NCBI RefSeq assembly: GCF_018219155.1
Contig: NZ_CP056123.1
Span: forward strand, 3,667,505 to 3,731,504
Length of the DNA stretch: 64,000 bases
Reading direction: 5' to 3'
From: Moritella sp. 24
GTDB taxonomy: Bacteria > Pseudomonadota > Gammaproteobacteria > Enterobacterales > Moritellaceae
This document shows positions 43,612 through 53,092 of the stretch, piece after piece. Both the position numbers and the translations under genes were made by a program. How positions within the stretch are numbered: position 1 is the first letter of the stretch; the number at the start of each line of letters is the position of its first letter. A model generated the notes under the pieces. That model did no database searches and was not told where the DNA came from. It was given only the letters and a program-made list of their open reading frames with translations.

Positions 43612-44562
43612 TTACCAGTTATCCGCAGCCCACTCTTGCTGCTCGTCAGAATCCATAAAGCTCCACGCTAATACGCGGCTTACTTTTTGGCCTTGTGACA
43701 TAGGAATCACACGTATTTGTTTTGCACCTAACGCGTGTAAATGCTGCTCAAGCTCTTCAAGATGTTCACCTTTTGAAATCAAGCTTGTGAACCAGCACAC
43801 TTGCTCTGCGAAATCTTTACTCTCTTTTGCCATGTCTTTTACAAAGCGTAACTCACCACCTTCACACCAAAGTTCAGTATTTTGACCACCAAAGTTCAGT
43901 TTCTTGGTGTTCGTCGGTGCCGCTTTACCTTTGTGTAAGTTTTTAATCTTACGTTCTGTACCAGCTTCGGCGTCAGCCATTGATGCATGGAATGGAGGAT
44001 TGCAAACCGTTACAGAATATTTATCGTTATATTTAATAACACCTTTAAAAGTACTGCCTGGTGTTTTCTTCAATACGATTTTAATCGCTTTATTTAAGCT
44101 TGGGTTTGCTTGTACGATCACATTCGCTGTTTTAGCCGCAACCGTGTCAATATCAGTACCAACAAAACCCCAGCCATATGTACGATGGCCAATAATCGGA
44201 TAAATGCAGTTTGCACCTGTACCAATATCTAACGCTTTAACACGCTTACCAGTTGGCACTTCACCATCATTAATCTCTGCAAGTAGATCGGCAATATAGT
44301 GAATATAATCGGCACGCCCCGGAATTGGCGGGCATAAATAGCCAGTCGGGATCTGCCAATTTGGTACTTGATAAAAATGCGCTAATAAAGCACTGTTCAA
44401 GCAAACAACGGCTTTATCATCACTAAAATCGACCGTTTCTTCTCCACGAGGGTTTTGCGTAATATACGCTTTTAATGCTGGGTATGTTTTAACTAAGGCT
44501 GTTAAATCATAACGTCCCTGATGTGGATTACGGGGATGCAATGTAGCGATTTTTTTAGTCAT
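43612..44562 (-). CDS. rlmF: 23S rRNA adenine-1618 N6-methyltransferase
   Basis: Methylates A1618 of 23S rRNA with S-adenosylmethionine. It has the SAM-binding strand ALDIGTGANCIYPIIGHRTYGW, the catalytic TVCNPPFHASMADAEAGTERK (NPPF) and the family ending VLAWSFMD. 316 residues, near E. coli RlmF (308). N-terminus TLHPRNPHQGRYDLTALV is strongly conserved in the family. Single gene. Confidence 0.95.
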   Translation of the reverse strand: MTKKIATLHPRNPHQGRYDLTALVKTYPALKAYITQNPRGEETVDFSDDKAVVCLNSALLAHFYQVPNWQIPTGYLCPPIPGRADYIHYIADLLAEINDGEVPTGKRVKALDIGTGANCIYPIIGHRTYGWGFVGTDIDTVAAKTANVIVQANPSLNKAIKIVLKKTPGSTFKGVIKYNDKYSVTVCNPPFHASMADAEAGTERKIKNLHKGKAAPTNTKKLNFGGQNTELWCEGGELRFVKDMAKESKDFAEQVCWFTSLISKGEHLEELEQHLHALGAKQIRVIPMSQGQKVSRVLAWSFMDSDEQQEWAADNW

Positions 44563-44636
44563 GATAATCTTCTTTTGTTTTGCTGAAACGAACTCTGCCG
44601 GATAATAGCAGATTACGCATAATTATTACTGCTTTC

Positions 44637-47162
44637 CTACATATGTTTTTTAACACGTCTTGTCGGCATCGCTTCTAATGGATTATCCGGCCAATAATGC
44701 TTCGGATAACGCCCTTTCATCTCTTTTTTAACCTCGGTATAGCTGCCACTCCAAAAACCGAGTAAATCTTGAGTTATCTGTAGCGGACGCTGAGCGGGTG
44801 ACAAGAGTTCTATCACAATCGGCACACGACCGTTGGCAACCGCAGGTTTATTCGCTTGACCAAACATTTCTTGAATTCGCACGGGTAAACTCGGCGCCAC
44901 ATTATCACTATAACGTAATTTTATTTTAGACCCCGTCGGCACAGTAAAGTGGGTAGGTAATTCCTTGTCTAAGCGCTGTTGTAACGACCATTCTAAGCGT
45001 GATAACAATGCATCCGTCAGTGGTATTTTCTTCATCTGAGCAGGGCCAGTAACACCTGTTAAATACGGCAATAACCAATTATCTAAATCAGCAATAAGTG
45101 CCTCATCACTGTAATCAATAAACCCGAGTTCGGGTAACCATTGATTTGCACAACGTAAACGCGTTAATAGTGCCTTATTTTGATCGTTCCATGGCAGTAC
45201 CGATAATCCAGCTTTACGAATACCCGCAAGTACCGCAGCTTGTTTTTGTGCTGGGGTAATAGTTGTTAATACTTGGCGAGATAACACAAGCTTACCTAAA
45301 CATTGGCGTTGCTGGGCAATTAACTTTTGGGCTTTTAAATCCCATTGCACAAACGCTTGTTCAGTAAATAGCTGCGGTAATCCAGCTTTTAGTTCCGCTA
45401 AATCGACGTCACAGGCGTTGTATACCATGGCATCCGCACCTTGCTCCGTTAATGACAAGTCCGCTACGACTAAGAGCTCTGCCGTGGCTAAACTCGCATC
45501 CGCCATTAATTTAACCCCAAGTCCATTACTCAACATATAGCGAACATCTTGACTATAAATAGCTTGTCCGCGCGCAGCCTGACCAGAGCCACTACAGGTG
45601 CGGCGCTGTGCAATACGATCTGGATAGGCTAATGCTAATAACAGGCCTGTGTAAGCGTGAGTGTTAGCTTGTTTACTGCTACTTTTAACAAAGCTAAAAC
45701 GTTGCGCCCACTGCTGCGCTTGTCGCAATGCTTGTTTAAAGTGACCCGACGCCATTTGTTGTAGCGCAAAATCTAAATCCAACGGTAAGCGTTCACTCCC
45801 TTCTAACAATGCAATTAACCGACATGCTAGCCAACTAATTCCCGGGCGTTCATTTTCCCACTCTTTTGCCGTTAATAACATATGTGCTAAACGAGGTGAC
45901 ATCCCAAACTCAGCGAGTGCTTGGCCATGCTTACTGCAACTCCCCGACTCTAATGCACCTAAATCCGTTAACAGCTCTTCTGCATATTGCACGTTAGCCG
46001 TCGACGGTTGATCAAGTAATGCCAGTTCAGCAAAGCTATCAACACCCCATACTTTTAATTCTAAGCAGGTCGACGTCAAATCAGCCGCTATAATTTCCGG
46101 CTCTATTTGCGCCTCTAAACGGCTATGGTCTTCTTCACGCCATAAGCGATAACAATGACCAGCTTGTAAACGCCCTGCACGACCCGCACGCTGTGTAGCA
46201 GAAGCTTGGCTAATACGTTTTGTTTGTAATCGTCCAACACCTGAGCGTGGAGAGAAACTCACTCGACGCTCAAGGCCTGAATCAATTACGACCGAAATAC
46301 CTTCAATGGTTAAAGACGTTTCCGCAATATTAGTGGCTAATACAATTTTACGCTGTCCTTTGGCTAAAGGATTAATGGCCGCTTGCTGTTGCTGCTGGGT
46401 CAATTGCCCGTATAAAGGTAAAACCTGCAGGTGCTCATTCGTTAATTCCTGCAATTGCTGCTGACAACGTTTTATTTCACTCACACCCGGTAAGAATACT
46501 AAAACATTACCGGCTTGCTGCTGCAATGCTAATTTAACCGTGGCAACAATCGAATTCGGTAATGCTTGTTTGATATTACTGCGCTGTAAATCCATTGGGT
46601 GATAGCTATAAGAAACCGGAAAACAGCGCCCCTCAGCAGTGATCAATTTAGCGTCAGGCAACATATTCTGCAAACCTTCACTGTCGAGTGTCGCCGACAT
46701 CACTAACAGATTCAAATCATCACGTAATCCTTGTTGCACTTCTAAGGCAAAGGCTAAACCAATATCCGCATTTAATGAACGTTCATGAAATTCATCAAAT
46801 ATGATCAAGTCGTAATCGGTTAATTCCGGATCTTGCTGAATCATTCGCGTTAAGATCCCTTCCGTCACCACTTCAAGCCGTGTGGATTGAGACACTTTGG
46901 TATCACCACGCATACGATAACCCACATCTTCACCGACTTTCTGTTGTAACTGTGACGCCATAAAAACAGCAATGTTACGCGCAGCAAGACGCCGAGGTTC
47001 TAACATTAAAATACGCCCACTAAAGATATTTTCTTGTAGTAGTTTTAATGGCAACAGCGTTGACTTACCCGCTCCAGGTGGCGCTTGTAAAATAACTTGA
47101 TTTGATGATTTTAATGCCGCAAACAAACTTGGTAATACGGACGTGATCGGTAACGCTGCCAC
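44637..47162 (-). CDS. hrpB: ATP-dependent helicase HrpB
   Basis: DEAH/RHA-family helicase of uncertain cellular job. Walker A is LQAPPGAGKSTLLPLKLL, Walker B LIIFDEFHERSLNADIGLA (DEFH), motif III VMSATLDSEGL, and motif VI QRAGRAGRLQAGHCYRLW. The HrpB C-terminal domain ends WPDNPLEAMPTRRVKK. 841 residues, slightly longer than E. coli HrpB. Start is GTG with GAGAGG six bases before. Confidence 0.95.
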   Translation of the reverse strand: MAALPITSVLPSLFAALKSSNQVILQAPPGAGKSTLLPLKLLQENIFSGRILMLEPRRLAARNIAVFMASQLQQKVGEDVGYRMRGDTKVSQSTRLEVVTEGILTRMIQQDPELTDYDLIIFDEFHERSLNADIGLAFALEVQQGLRDDLNLLVMSATLDSEGLQNMLPDAKLITAEGRCFPVSYSYHPMDLQRSNIKQALPNSIVATVKLALQQQAGNVLVFLPGVSEIKRCQQQLQELTNEHLQVLPLYGQLTQQQQQAAINPLAKGQRKIVLATNIAETSLTIEGISVVIDSGLERRVSFSPRSGVGRLQTKRISQASATQRAGRAGRLQAGHCYRLWREEDHSRLEAQIEPEIIAADLTSTCLELKVWGVDSFAELALLDQPSTANVQYAEELLTDLGALESGSCSKHGQALAEFGMSPRLAHMLLTAKEWENERPGISWLACRLIALLEGSERLPLDLDFALQQMASGHFKQALRQAQQWAQRFSFVKSSSKQANTHAYTGLLLALAYPDRIAQRRTCSGSGQAARGQAIYSQDVRYMLSNGLGVKLMADASLATAELLVVADLSLTEQGADAMVYNACDVDLAELKAGLPQLFTEQAFVQWDLKAQKLIAQQRQCLGKLVLSRQVLTTITPAQKQAAVLAGIRKAGLSVLPWNDQNKALLTRLRCANQWLPELGFIDYSDEALIADLDNWLLPYLTGVTGPAQMKKIPLTDALLSRLEWSLQQRLDKELPTHFTVPTGSKIKLRYSDNVAPSLPVRIQEMFGQANKPAVANGRVPIVIELLSPAQRPLQITQDLLGFWSGSYTEVKKEMKGRYPKHYWPDNPLEAMPTRRVKKHM

Positions 47163-47277
47163 AATGGCCTCTCTGAATGAAATTAATTAAATCAGTAATT
47201 AGGAAGATTTTACCCTAAAAACACCATTCATTAAATTTAAGTCTATTATTTATAAGGAATAGCAAAAGGAACTTACT

Positions 47278-48531
47278 ATGCGCTTATTTACGTCACTTTT
47301 TTTATCTTTAATCGTCATATTTAGCCATTCAGCCGTCGCTCATGTTGGCTTTTGGTCAAAAACATACACCATCACCCACCAACTCACCAATGGTGAAAGC
47401 ATTGCCAGTGCAAAACAAATTATGCTAGAAAAAGCCCGCATCAAAGCCAGCTTTGATGTCCGTAATTATCAGTTAATGAATAAACCCGTTGATTTAACGA
47501 ACTACAAACAATATGTCCCGATTATTCAAGCGGCTTATATTAATGTAACCCCTCAAAATAAACCTCAGATAGTTAAAAATGGCGATGTTTATAAGGGCCA
47601 TGTATTTGTTGTTCAACAAATACGAGCCACATTTGACGAGCATTATATTGGCGAAAGCGTAAAAATATTACGTAACAACCTCACGATAGAAAAAAGCCTC
47701 ATCACCCTAGACAATGAATTTGATAATAATTTAAAAAACCTTGGCGAAATAAAATTAGCGATTGCTGACAAACAAATTTCAACACAACAAAGCGCACGTC
47801 TCATTCGTCAGCAAGATCATGAAGTGGTGCAACTCAGCTCTGTACTTGATGATGTAAAACGTCTATTTTCAAATCATGGTCGTAGTCCACAGTTCAATCT
47901 TACACAGTTATTAAAAGTACGAGACAACATTGATAGTGAAGTCATCGAACCGATTCTCAACACCAAAGTTCAAACGCGTATCACCAATGTCGAAGAGCTC
48001 AGTAATGGCACCATCGAAGTACAGGTGCAAGTAGGTTGGACATTACCAATACATCACATGCGTATCTTGCATAAATACACGCGTTCAGCCGATGTTACCG
48101 CACCAGGTGGGAGCTCTTCGTATGTGAAACTATCACGTTACTATAATGAAAACGACCGCGCACCATCGGTACTGTCAGCCAATATTTATAATTATCTCGC
48201 AAGCCAGAAAATTTATTTTGATGTATCTATTGGTAGTCAACATAAAATGCTGAGTGTGATGTATCCCAATGGTGGCGATGTTATGAATAATTGTAACAAT
48301 CCATTAGCGCGTGATGCCGATAGCCTAGATAAAACCTCAGTCTGTATCGTTGAACAAGTATTTCACGATCAACAAATTTTATCACAACCTAATATGGCGA
48401 ACCCGCTTACGTTTACACTCGACGCCAATGAAATTGATACTCAGCTGACAGTCAATGTAAAACAGATATGGCAGAAAGCCAGTTTTGAAGAAGATAAAAA
48501 ATGGCGACGAGATTTATCAAAATTTAATTAA
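47278..48531 (+). CDS. Exported protein of unknown function
   Basis: 417 residues. Signal peptide MRLFTSLFLSLIVIFSHSAVA, then a mature protein starting HVGFWSKTYTITHQLTNGES. Residues about 40-130 (EKARIKASFDVRNYQLM, GDVYKGHVFVVQQIRATFDEHYIG) recall the start of FlgT/LPP20-like stress-domain proteins. A central helical stretch (NNLTIEKSLITLDNEFDNNLKNL to LDDVKRLF) is probably coiled coil. C-terminal beta region with a lone cysteine pair (NNCNNP, TSVCIVE). I cannot assign a family. Own strong terminator; stands alone. Confidence 0.8.
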   Translation: MRLFTSLFLSLIVIFSHSAVAHVGFWSKTYTITHQLTNGESIASAKQIMLEKARIKASFDVRNYQLMNKPVDLTNYKQYVPIIQAAYINVTPQNKPQIVKNGDVYKGHVFVVQQIRATFDEHYIGESVKILRNNLTIEKSLITLDNEFDNNLKNLGEIKLAIADKQISTQQSARLIRQQDHEVVQLSSVLDDVKRLFSNHGRSPQFNLTQLLKVRDNIDSEVIEPILNTKVQTRITNVEELSNGTIEVQVQVGWTLPIHHMRILHKYTRSADVTAPGGSSSYVKLSRYYNENDRAPSVLSANIYNYLASQKIYFDVSIGSQHKMLSVMYPNGGDVMNNCNNPLARDADSLDKTSVCIVEQVFHDQQILSQPNMANPLTFTLDANEIDTQLTVNVKQIWQKASFEEDKKWRRDLSKFN

Positions 48532-48541
48532 TACATCCTGC

Positions 48542-48587
48542 GCTATACGTAACCACTTTCTCATCACGTGGTTACGTATAGCTTTAT
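48542..48587 (+). terminator. Perfect 15-bp stem terminator
   Basis: GCTATACGTAACCAC and GTGGTTACGTATAGC pair around an 11-base loop, followed by TTTAT. Confidence 0.85.
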
Positions 48588-48638
48588 CTCTCAAAAATTA
48601 TTATGCTCTAGGCTGATTTTTTACTAACGAGCAACTCT

Positions 48639-49346
48639 ATGCATTATCCAACGCCCCTGCAGCCAGCAACATTAATTAAACGCTACAAACGCTTTTTAGC
48701 CGATGTGATCCTAGAAAGTGGTGAAGAAGTAACGATTCATTGTGCGAATACAGGTGCAATGACAGGCTGTGGTGATCCTGGAGATAAAATTTGGTATTCA
48801 ACCTCAGACAATCCCAAGCGTAAATATTCACGTTCTTGGGAGTTAACCGAAAAAGCCAATGGCGACATGATTTGCATTAATACAATGAAAGCGAATCAAC
48901 TTGCTAAAGAAGCGATAGAATCAGATGCTATATCACAGCTGGTTGGCTATGAAAATCTGACCACTGAAGTGAAATATGGTCATGAAAATAGTCGCATTGA
49001 TATTTTACTCGATGATGCAAAACAAGGTAAATGCTACATCGAAGTTAAAAGTGCCAGTTTATTAGAAGGTGGCTGCGGATATTTTCCTGATACTGTCAGT
49101 GTCCGTGGGCAAAAACACCTAAGAGAACTCATTGCTGTAAAGGAAAGTGGACACAGAGCCGTACTATTATTTGTGATTCAACACTCCGGAATTAAGACCT
49201 TAAAACCTGCTAAACACCTCGATAAGGACTATAGTGATCTTGTTAAGCAGGCCATTAACCGAGGAGTTGAAGTATTCGCATACGCGAGTACAATAGAAAC
49301 ACACCAAATTTTACTGGTAGAGCAAATTTCATTCAACTGTGACTAA
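48639..49346 (+). CDS. sfsA: Sugar fermentation stimulation protein SfsA
   Basis: 235 residues; E. coli SfsA was linked to maltose use, and the fold is nuclease-like with possible DNA binding. Conserved N-terminus [14 protein letters not shown], the core [24 protein letters not shown]-type segment and [20 protein letters not shown] with Asp and ExK residues as in restriction-type nucleases. It precedes dksA as in E. coli. A CRP-type palindrome spans its stop codon. Confidence 0.93.
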   Translation: MHYPTPLQPATLIKRYKRFLADVILESGEEVTIHCANTGAMTGCGDPGDKIWYSTSDNPKRKYSRSWELTEKANGDMICINTMKANQLAKEAIESDAISQLVGYENLTTEVKYGHENSRIDILLDDAKQGKCYIEVKSASLLEGGCGYFPDTVSVRGQKHLRELIAVKESGHRAVLLFVIQHSGIKTLKPAKHLDKDYSDLVKQAINRGVEVFAYASTIETHQILLVEQISFNCD

Positions 49347-49353
49347 CATCACA
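49338..49353 (+). promoter_or_regulatory. Candidate CRP site upstream of dksA
   Basis: TGTGA-CTAACA-TCACA: both half sites are perfect for CRP, flanked by a further C/G pair. It overlaps the sfsA stop and is centred about 155 bases before the dksA ATG. Could alternatively be an mRNA hairpin. Confidence 0.55.
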
Positions 49354-49500
49354 GCCAAACTAACCCAAAAGAGGGTGTTAGTGAACAATTTGCCAGTTTA
49401 GTTTGCGCAGTTTGTGTGTTTCTGGTATTTATACCGCCCATAAATATTGCTTAGCAGTGCTCTGTAATATTGCGGCGTAATGCGGACTAGGAGAGATAGC

Positions 49501-49944
49501 ATGCCTGAAGCGAAAAAATTACTCGGCGTTTTAGCCATTGCAGGTGTAGACGCTTACCAGGAACAACCTGGTGAAGAATACATGGGCGAGAAACAACGAG
49601 ATCACTTTAAAAATATTTTAAGTGCTTGGCGTAATGAACTGCGTGAAGAAGTTGATCGCACAGTGGTTCATATGAAGGATGAAGCGTCAAACTTCCCAGA
49701 TCCTGTCGATCGTGCAGCACAGGAAGAAGAGTTTAGCTTAGAACTTCGAGCACGTGATCGTGAACGTAAACTGATCAAAAAAATCGAAAAAACACTTCAA
49801 TTAATTGAAAATGATGAATTCGGTTTTTGCGACACTTGTGGTATCGAAATTGGTATCCGTCGCTTAGAAGCTCGACCAACTGCAGAACAGTGTATTGACT
49901 GCAAAACGCTTTCTGAAATTAAAGAAAAGCAAATGGTTGGCTAA
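49501..49944 (+). CDS. dksA: RNA polymerase-binding factor DksA
   Basis: Binds the RNA polymerase secondary channel and acts with ppGpp to control rRNA and stress promoters. 147 residues. The coiled-coil tip [17 protein letters not shown] (DxxDxA) is intact, and the four-cysteine zinc finger is CDTCG with QCIDC. The ATG follows AGGAGAGATAGC; the frame upstream has no match to the family. Stand-alone promoter region before it, gluQ after it. Confidence 0.97.
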   Translation: MPEAKKLLGVLAIAGVDAYQEQPGEEYMGEKQRDHFKNILSAWRNELREEVDRTVVHMKDEASNFPDPVDRAAQEEEFSLELRARDRERKLIKKIEKTLQLIENDEFGFCDTCGIEIGIRRLEARPTAEQCIDCKTLSEIKEKQMVG

Positions 49945-49970
49945 TCAGTTTCTACTGACATGATTTTATT

Positions 49971-49992
49971 GAGGGCTTATTAGCCCTCTTTC
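49971..49992 (+). terminator. Terminator after dksA
   Basis: GAGGGCT and AGCCCTC pair around TATT, followed by TTTCT. A weak T run suggests partial read-through to gluQ. Confidence 0.75.
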
Positions 49993-50027
49993 TATTTATA
50001 GCCCTTTTTATTTTAAGAACGTTATTT

Positions 50028-50906
50028 ATGTCCAATAGCTACGTAGGACGCTTTGCGCCCTCCCCTTCAGGACCGCTACACTTTGGTTCCCTGATCGCTG
50101 CTGTTGGCAGCTACTTACAAGCAAAAGCCAACCAAGGTACTTGGTTAGTACGCATTGAAGATCTTGATCCACCGAGAGAAGTCGCCGGTGCGGCAGCTAA
50201 TATCCTCACGACACTTGATGCCTTTGGCTTACATTGGGATCGTGACGTTATCTATCAAAGTCAACGTGAACCAGCATATCGCGACGCAATTGCACAGCTC
50301 AGCCAACAGGGCCTAACCTATTACTGTCATTGCACCCGCAAACAAATTCAAGCTCAAGGTCAGTTTTACCAAGGGCAATGTAAGCACAAAAAACTTACCG
50401 CTGAGCATGCTGCTTTACGCCTAACAACAACGACACCCGTTAATTATTTTATTGATGAACTACACGGAAAAATAGAGATCGAAAAAGCACTGGCGGCGGA
50501 AGACTTTATTATTCACCGTAAAGATGGTTTATTCGCTTATAACTTAGCTGTCGTAGTTGATGATATTTATCAAGGTGTTACCGAGGTGGTCAGAGGTGCA
50601 GACCTCATTGAACCAACAGGTCGACAACTATATCTTTTTAGTCAATTTGCCCAGCCTGCACCATCGTACTTACACTTACCCTTAGTCAGCAATGTCGATG
50701 GGTCAAAGCTAAGTAAGCAAAATCATGCTCCGGGTCTCGATACAACGAAAACTAAAACGCTTTTAATTGAAGCATTTAAGTTTTTAGCATTACCTGTTTT
50801 TAATGCGCTTGAAGATCTTTCTATCCCACAACTTTTACAGTGGGGAACAGAACATTGGTCCGTCAAAAACCTACCCAGACAGAAATCAATCGTATTAGGC
50901 CCATAA
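50028..50906 (+). CDS. gluQ: Glutamyl-Q tRNA(Asp) synthetase
   Basis: Adds glutamate to queuosine in the anticodon of tRNA-Asp. It has the class I signature RFAPSPSGPLHFGSLIAAVG, zinc ligands in YYCHCTRK and YQGQCKHK, and the KMSKS-like DGSKLSKQNHA. It lacks an anticodon-binding domain, as expected for this 292-residue paralogue of GluRS. It lies between dksA and pcnB as in E. coli. Confidence 0.94.
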   Translation: MSNSYVGRFAPSPSGPLHFGSLIAAVGSYLQAKANQGTWLVRIEDLDPPREVAGAAANILTTLDAFGLHWDRDVIYQSQREPAYRDAIAQLSQQGLTYYCHCTRKQIQAQGQFYQGQCKHKKLTAEHAALRLTTTTPVNYFIDELHGKIEIEKALAAEDFIIHRKDGLFAYNLAVVVDDIYQGVTEVVRGADLIEPTGRQLYLFSQFAQPAPSYLHLPLVSNVDGSKLSKQNHAPGLDTTKTKTLLIEAFKFLALPVFNALEDLSIPQLLQWGTEHWSVKNLPRQKSIVLGP

Positions 50907-51018
50907 GGCAAGATTAATACTAAATTTCGTCGACAATCTTTGTCATTTTACCAACGCAGCGCTATTATATGGCGGCATAAATAATTCAACCAATTTTTAT
51001 ATTAATCCGAGGTGTACC

Positions 51019-52560
51019 ATTTTCACTCAAATCACTAAATTCTGTAAAAATCTACTGAGTAAAAAACAGATGGATCAAACTTCAGATGCAGCAGAAGCCG
51101 CACCTGTAACTGCGTCAAATACACGCAAAGATCGTGATACACAGAGCCAGAAAAAACCTCAACAAACTCGTTCTGATAACGTTTCAAAACCAGCAGAACC
51201 AGCTGTCATCGCAACGCCAGTACCGAGTGGTCAAGGTTTAGCGTTAAATGAATTCAAACTAGAAAAAGGTCAGCATCCAGTTAGCCATAACTTAATCAGT
51301 GAAAATGCGTTAAAAGTACTTTATCGTTTGCACAAATCAGGTTATCAAGCTTATCTTGTTGGTGGTGGTGTACGTGATATCTTTATCGGTCAAGAACCAA
51401 AAGATTTTGATATTGCGACGAATGCAGAACCAGAACAAATCAAAAAATTATTTCATAACTGTCGTTTAGTTGGCCGCCGTTTCCGTCTTGCTCACATCTT
51501 ATTTGGTCGTGACATGATTGAAGTTGCGACTTTCCGTGGTCACCATGTTGAAGAACAAAACCAACAAACATCGAAGCAGTCTGATGGCGGAATGCTACTA
51601 CGTGATAATGTTTACGGTACAATCAGTGAAGATGCGGAACGTCGTGACTTTACCGTTAATGCACTGTATTACAACATTGCAGATCGTGCCGTGTATGACT
51701 TCGCAGGTGGTCTTGCGGACTTACAAAGCAAGCAGTTACGTTTAATCGGTGATCCTGAAACGCGTTACCGTGAAGACCCAGTACGTATGCTACGTGCCGT
51801 TCGTTTTGCCGCTAAACTGGATATGCAAATCAGTCCCGATGCAGCAGAGCCAATTAAACGCATGGCAAACTTATTACAAAGTATTCCTGCTGCACGTTTA
51901 TTCGAAGAAACATTAAAACTGTTCTTAAATGGCCAAGGCCTAGCAACTTACAAACTAATGAAAGAACACGGTTTATTTCAGCCATTGTTCCCATTAGTAA
52001 GCAAATACCAAAATGAAGAAGGCACAAGTCATTGTGACAAATTCATTCAAATTGCATTAGAAAATACCGACCGTCGTATCAACGCTGGTAAACGTGTGAC
52101 TCCTGCTTACCTCTATGCAGCAATGCTATGGTATCCACTTGAAGCGATGGCTGAAGAGCGCGTAATTGATAGCGGTCTTAATTATAACGATGCGATATTA
52201 CTTGCGATGAATGACGCGCTTGATTCACAAACGAAGAGCATTGCTATTCCACGTCGCTTTACCTCAACTATCCGCGATATTTGGCATTTACAAGGCCGCC
52301 TACCACGCCGCCAAGGTAAACGAGCAGAAAAAGCATTCGAACACTTAAAATTCCGTGCGGGCTTTGATTTCTTAGAAATGCGTGCAGAGATCCAAGGTGG
52401 CGATTTAGTTGAAGTGACTCAATGGTGGCGTGATTACCAAAGTGCAAACGCAACAGGTCGCCAAAACCTAATCAAAGAATTGAACTCACCAGCAGCTAAA
52501 AAGACACGTCCACGTCGTGTAAAAAAGAAAAAAACAGCGAGTGAGAACGATGGTGAATAA
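51019..52560 (+). CDS. pcnB: Poly(A) polymerase I, initiated at an AUU codon
   Basis: Adds poly(A) tails that mark RNAs for decay. Nucleotidyltransferase motif YLVGGGVRDIFIGQEPKDFDIAT with the metal aspartates DFD, then CRLVGRRFRLAHILFG and REDPVRMLRAVRFAAKL; the basic C-terminal tail is KKTRPRRVKKKKT. The first ATG is at 51070, but the frame continues upstream to ATT at 51019, preceded by GAGG at six-base spacing. The added 17 residues, I/M-FTQITKFCKNLLSKKQ, align with the E. coli start MFTRVANFCRKVLS, whose gene also begins at AUU. 513 residues. After residue 20 there is a Gln/Thr/Pro-rich insert of about 60 residues. Confidence 0.93.
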   Translation: MFTQITKFCKNLLSKKQMDQTSDAAEAAPVTASNTRKDRDTQSQKKPQQTRSDNVSKPAEPAVIATPVPSGQGLALNEFKLEKGQHPVSHNLISENALKVLYRLHKSGYQAYLVGGGVRDIFIGQEPKDFDIATNAEPEQIKKLFHNCRLVGRRFRLAHILFGRDMIEVATFRGHHVEEQNQQTSKQSDGGMLLRDNVYGTISEDAERRDFTVNALYYNIADRAVYDFAGGLADLQSKQLRLIGDPETRYREDPVRMLRAVRFAAKLDMQISPDAAEPIKRMANLLQSIPAARLFEETLKLFLNGQGLATYKLMKEHGLFQPLFPLVSKYQNEEGTSHCDKFIQIALENTDRRINAGKRVTPAYLYAAMLWYPLEAMAEERVIDSGLNYNDAILLAMNDALDSQTKSIAIPRRFTSTIRDIWHLQGRLPRRQGKRAEKAFEHLKFRAGFDFLEMRAEIQGGDLVEVTQWWRDYQSANATGRQNLIKELNSPAAKKTRPRRVKKKKTASENDGE

Positions 52561-52561
52561 T

Positions 52562-53074
52562 ATGTCATCTTCTGTGGAAAATGATTACACGCGTTGTTAT
52601 ATCGCGATCGGCAGTAACCTTGCCGATCCGGTTAGCCAAGCAAAAGAAGCAATTACCGCACTACAGACATTAACAGCAAGTCGTTTTATTGCGGTATCAT
52701 CGCTGTATGCCAGTAAGCCGATGGGGCCACAAGAGCAGCCTGATTATATCAATGCGGTTGCCTGTGTTGATACGCGTTTAACGCCGATTCAGTTGCTCGA
52801 TGCACTGCAACATATCGAAAATGAACAAGGCCGTGTACGTAAAGAACATTGGGGAGCTAGAACCCTCGATTTAGATATCTTACTGTGCGGCGATGAAGTG
52901 ATGAGTACACCACGCTTAACAGTGCCACATTACGGCATGAAAGTACGTGAATTTGTACTCTATCCATTAGCAGAAATAGCACCACAATTACAGCTTCCTT
53001 GTGGTCAAATATTGTCAGAATTACTTGAGGAATGTCCTCGTAATGACTTAACTATTTTTCAAAACTTAGAGTAA
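52562..53074 (+). CDS. folK: 6-hydroxymethyl-7,8-dihydropterin pyrophosphokinase
   Basis: Folate synthesis: pyrophosphate transfer from ATP to the hydroxymethylpterin. It has RCYIAIGSNLADPVSQAKEA, YASKPMGPQEQPDYINAV and RKEHWGARTLDLDILLCGDE, the FolK signature with metal aspartates DLDIL. About 170 residues. It begins one base after the pcnB stop. GGTGA lies five bases before this ATG; an ATG 12 bases upstream, inside pcnB, is also possible. Translational coupling with pcnB is likely. Confidence 0.94.
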   Translation: MSSSVENDYTRCYIAIGSNLADPVSQAKEAITALQTLTASRFIAVSSLYASKPMGPQEQPDYINAVACVDTRLTPIQLLDALQHIENEQGRVRKEHWGARTLDLDILLCGDEVMSTPRLTVPHYGMKVREFVLYPLAEIAPQLQLPCGQILSELLEECPRNDLTIFQNLE

Positions 53075-53092
53075 TGTGAAGAGGGATTTCCA

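Noticed and set aside
43904-44203. 99-residue plus-strand frame inside rlmF
   Set aside because: Hydrophobic by chance; overlaps the SAM and NPPF coding region of rlmF.
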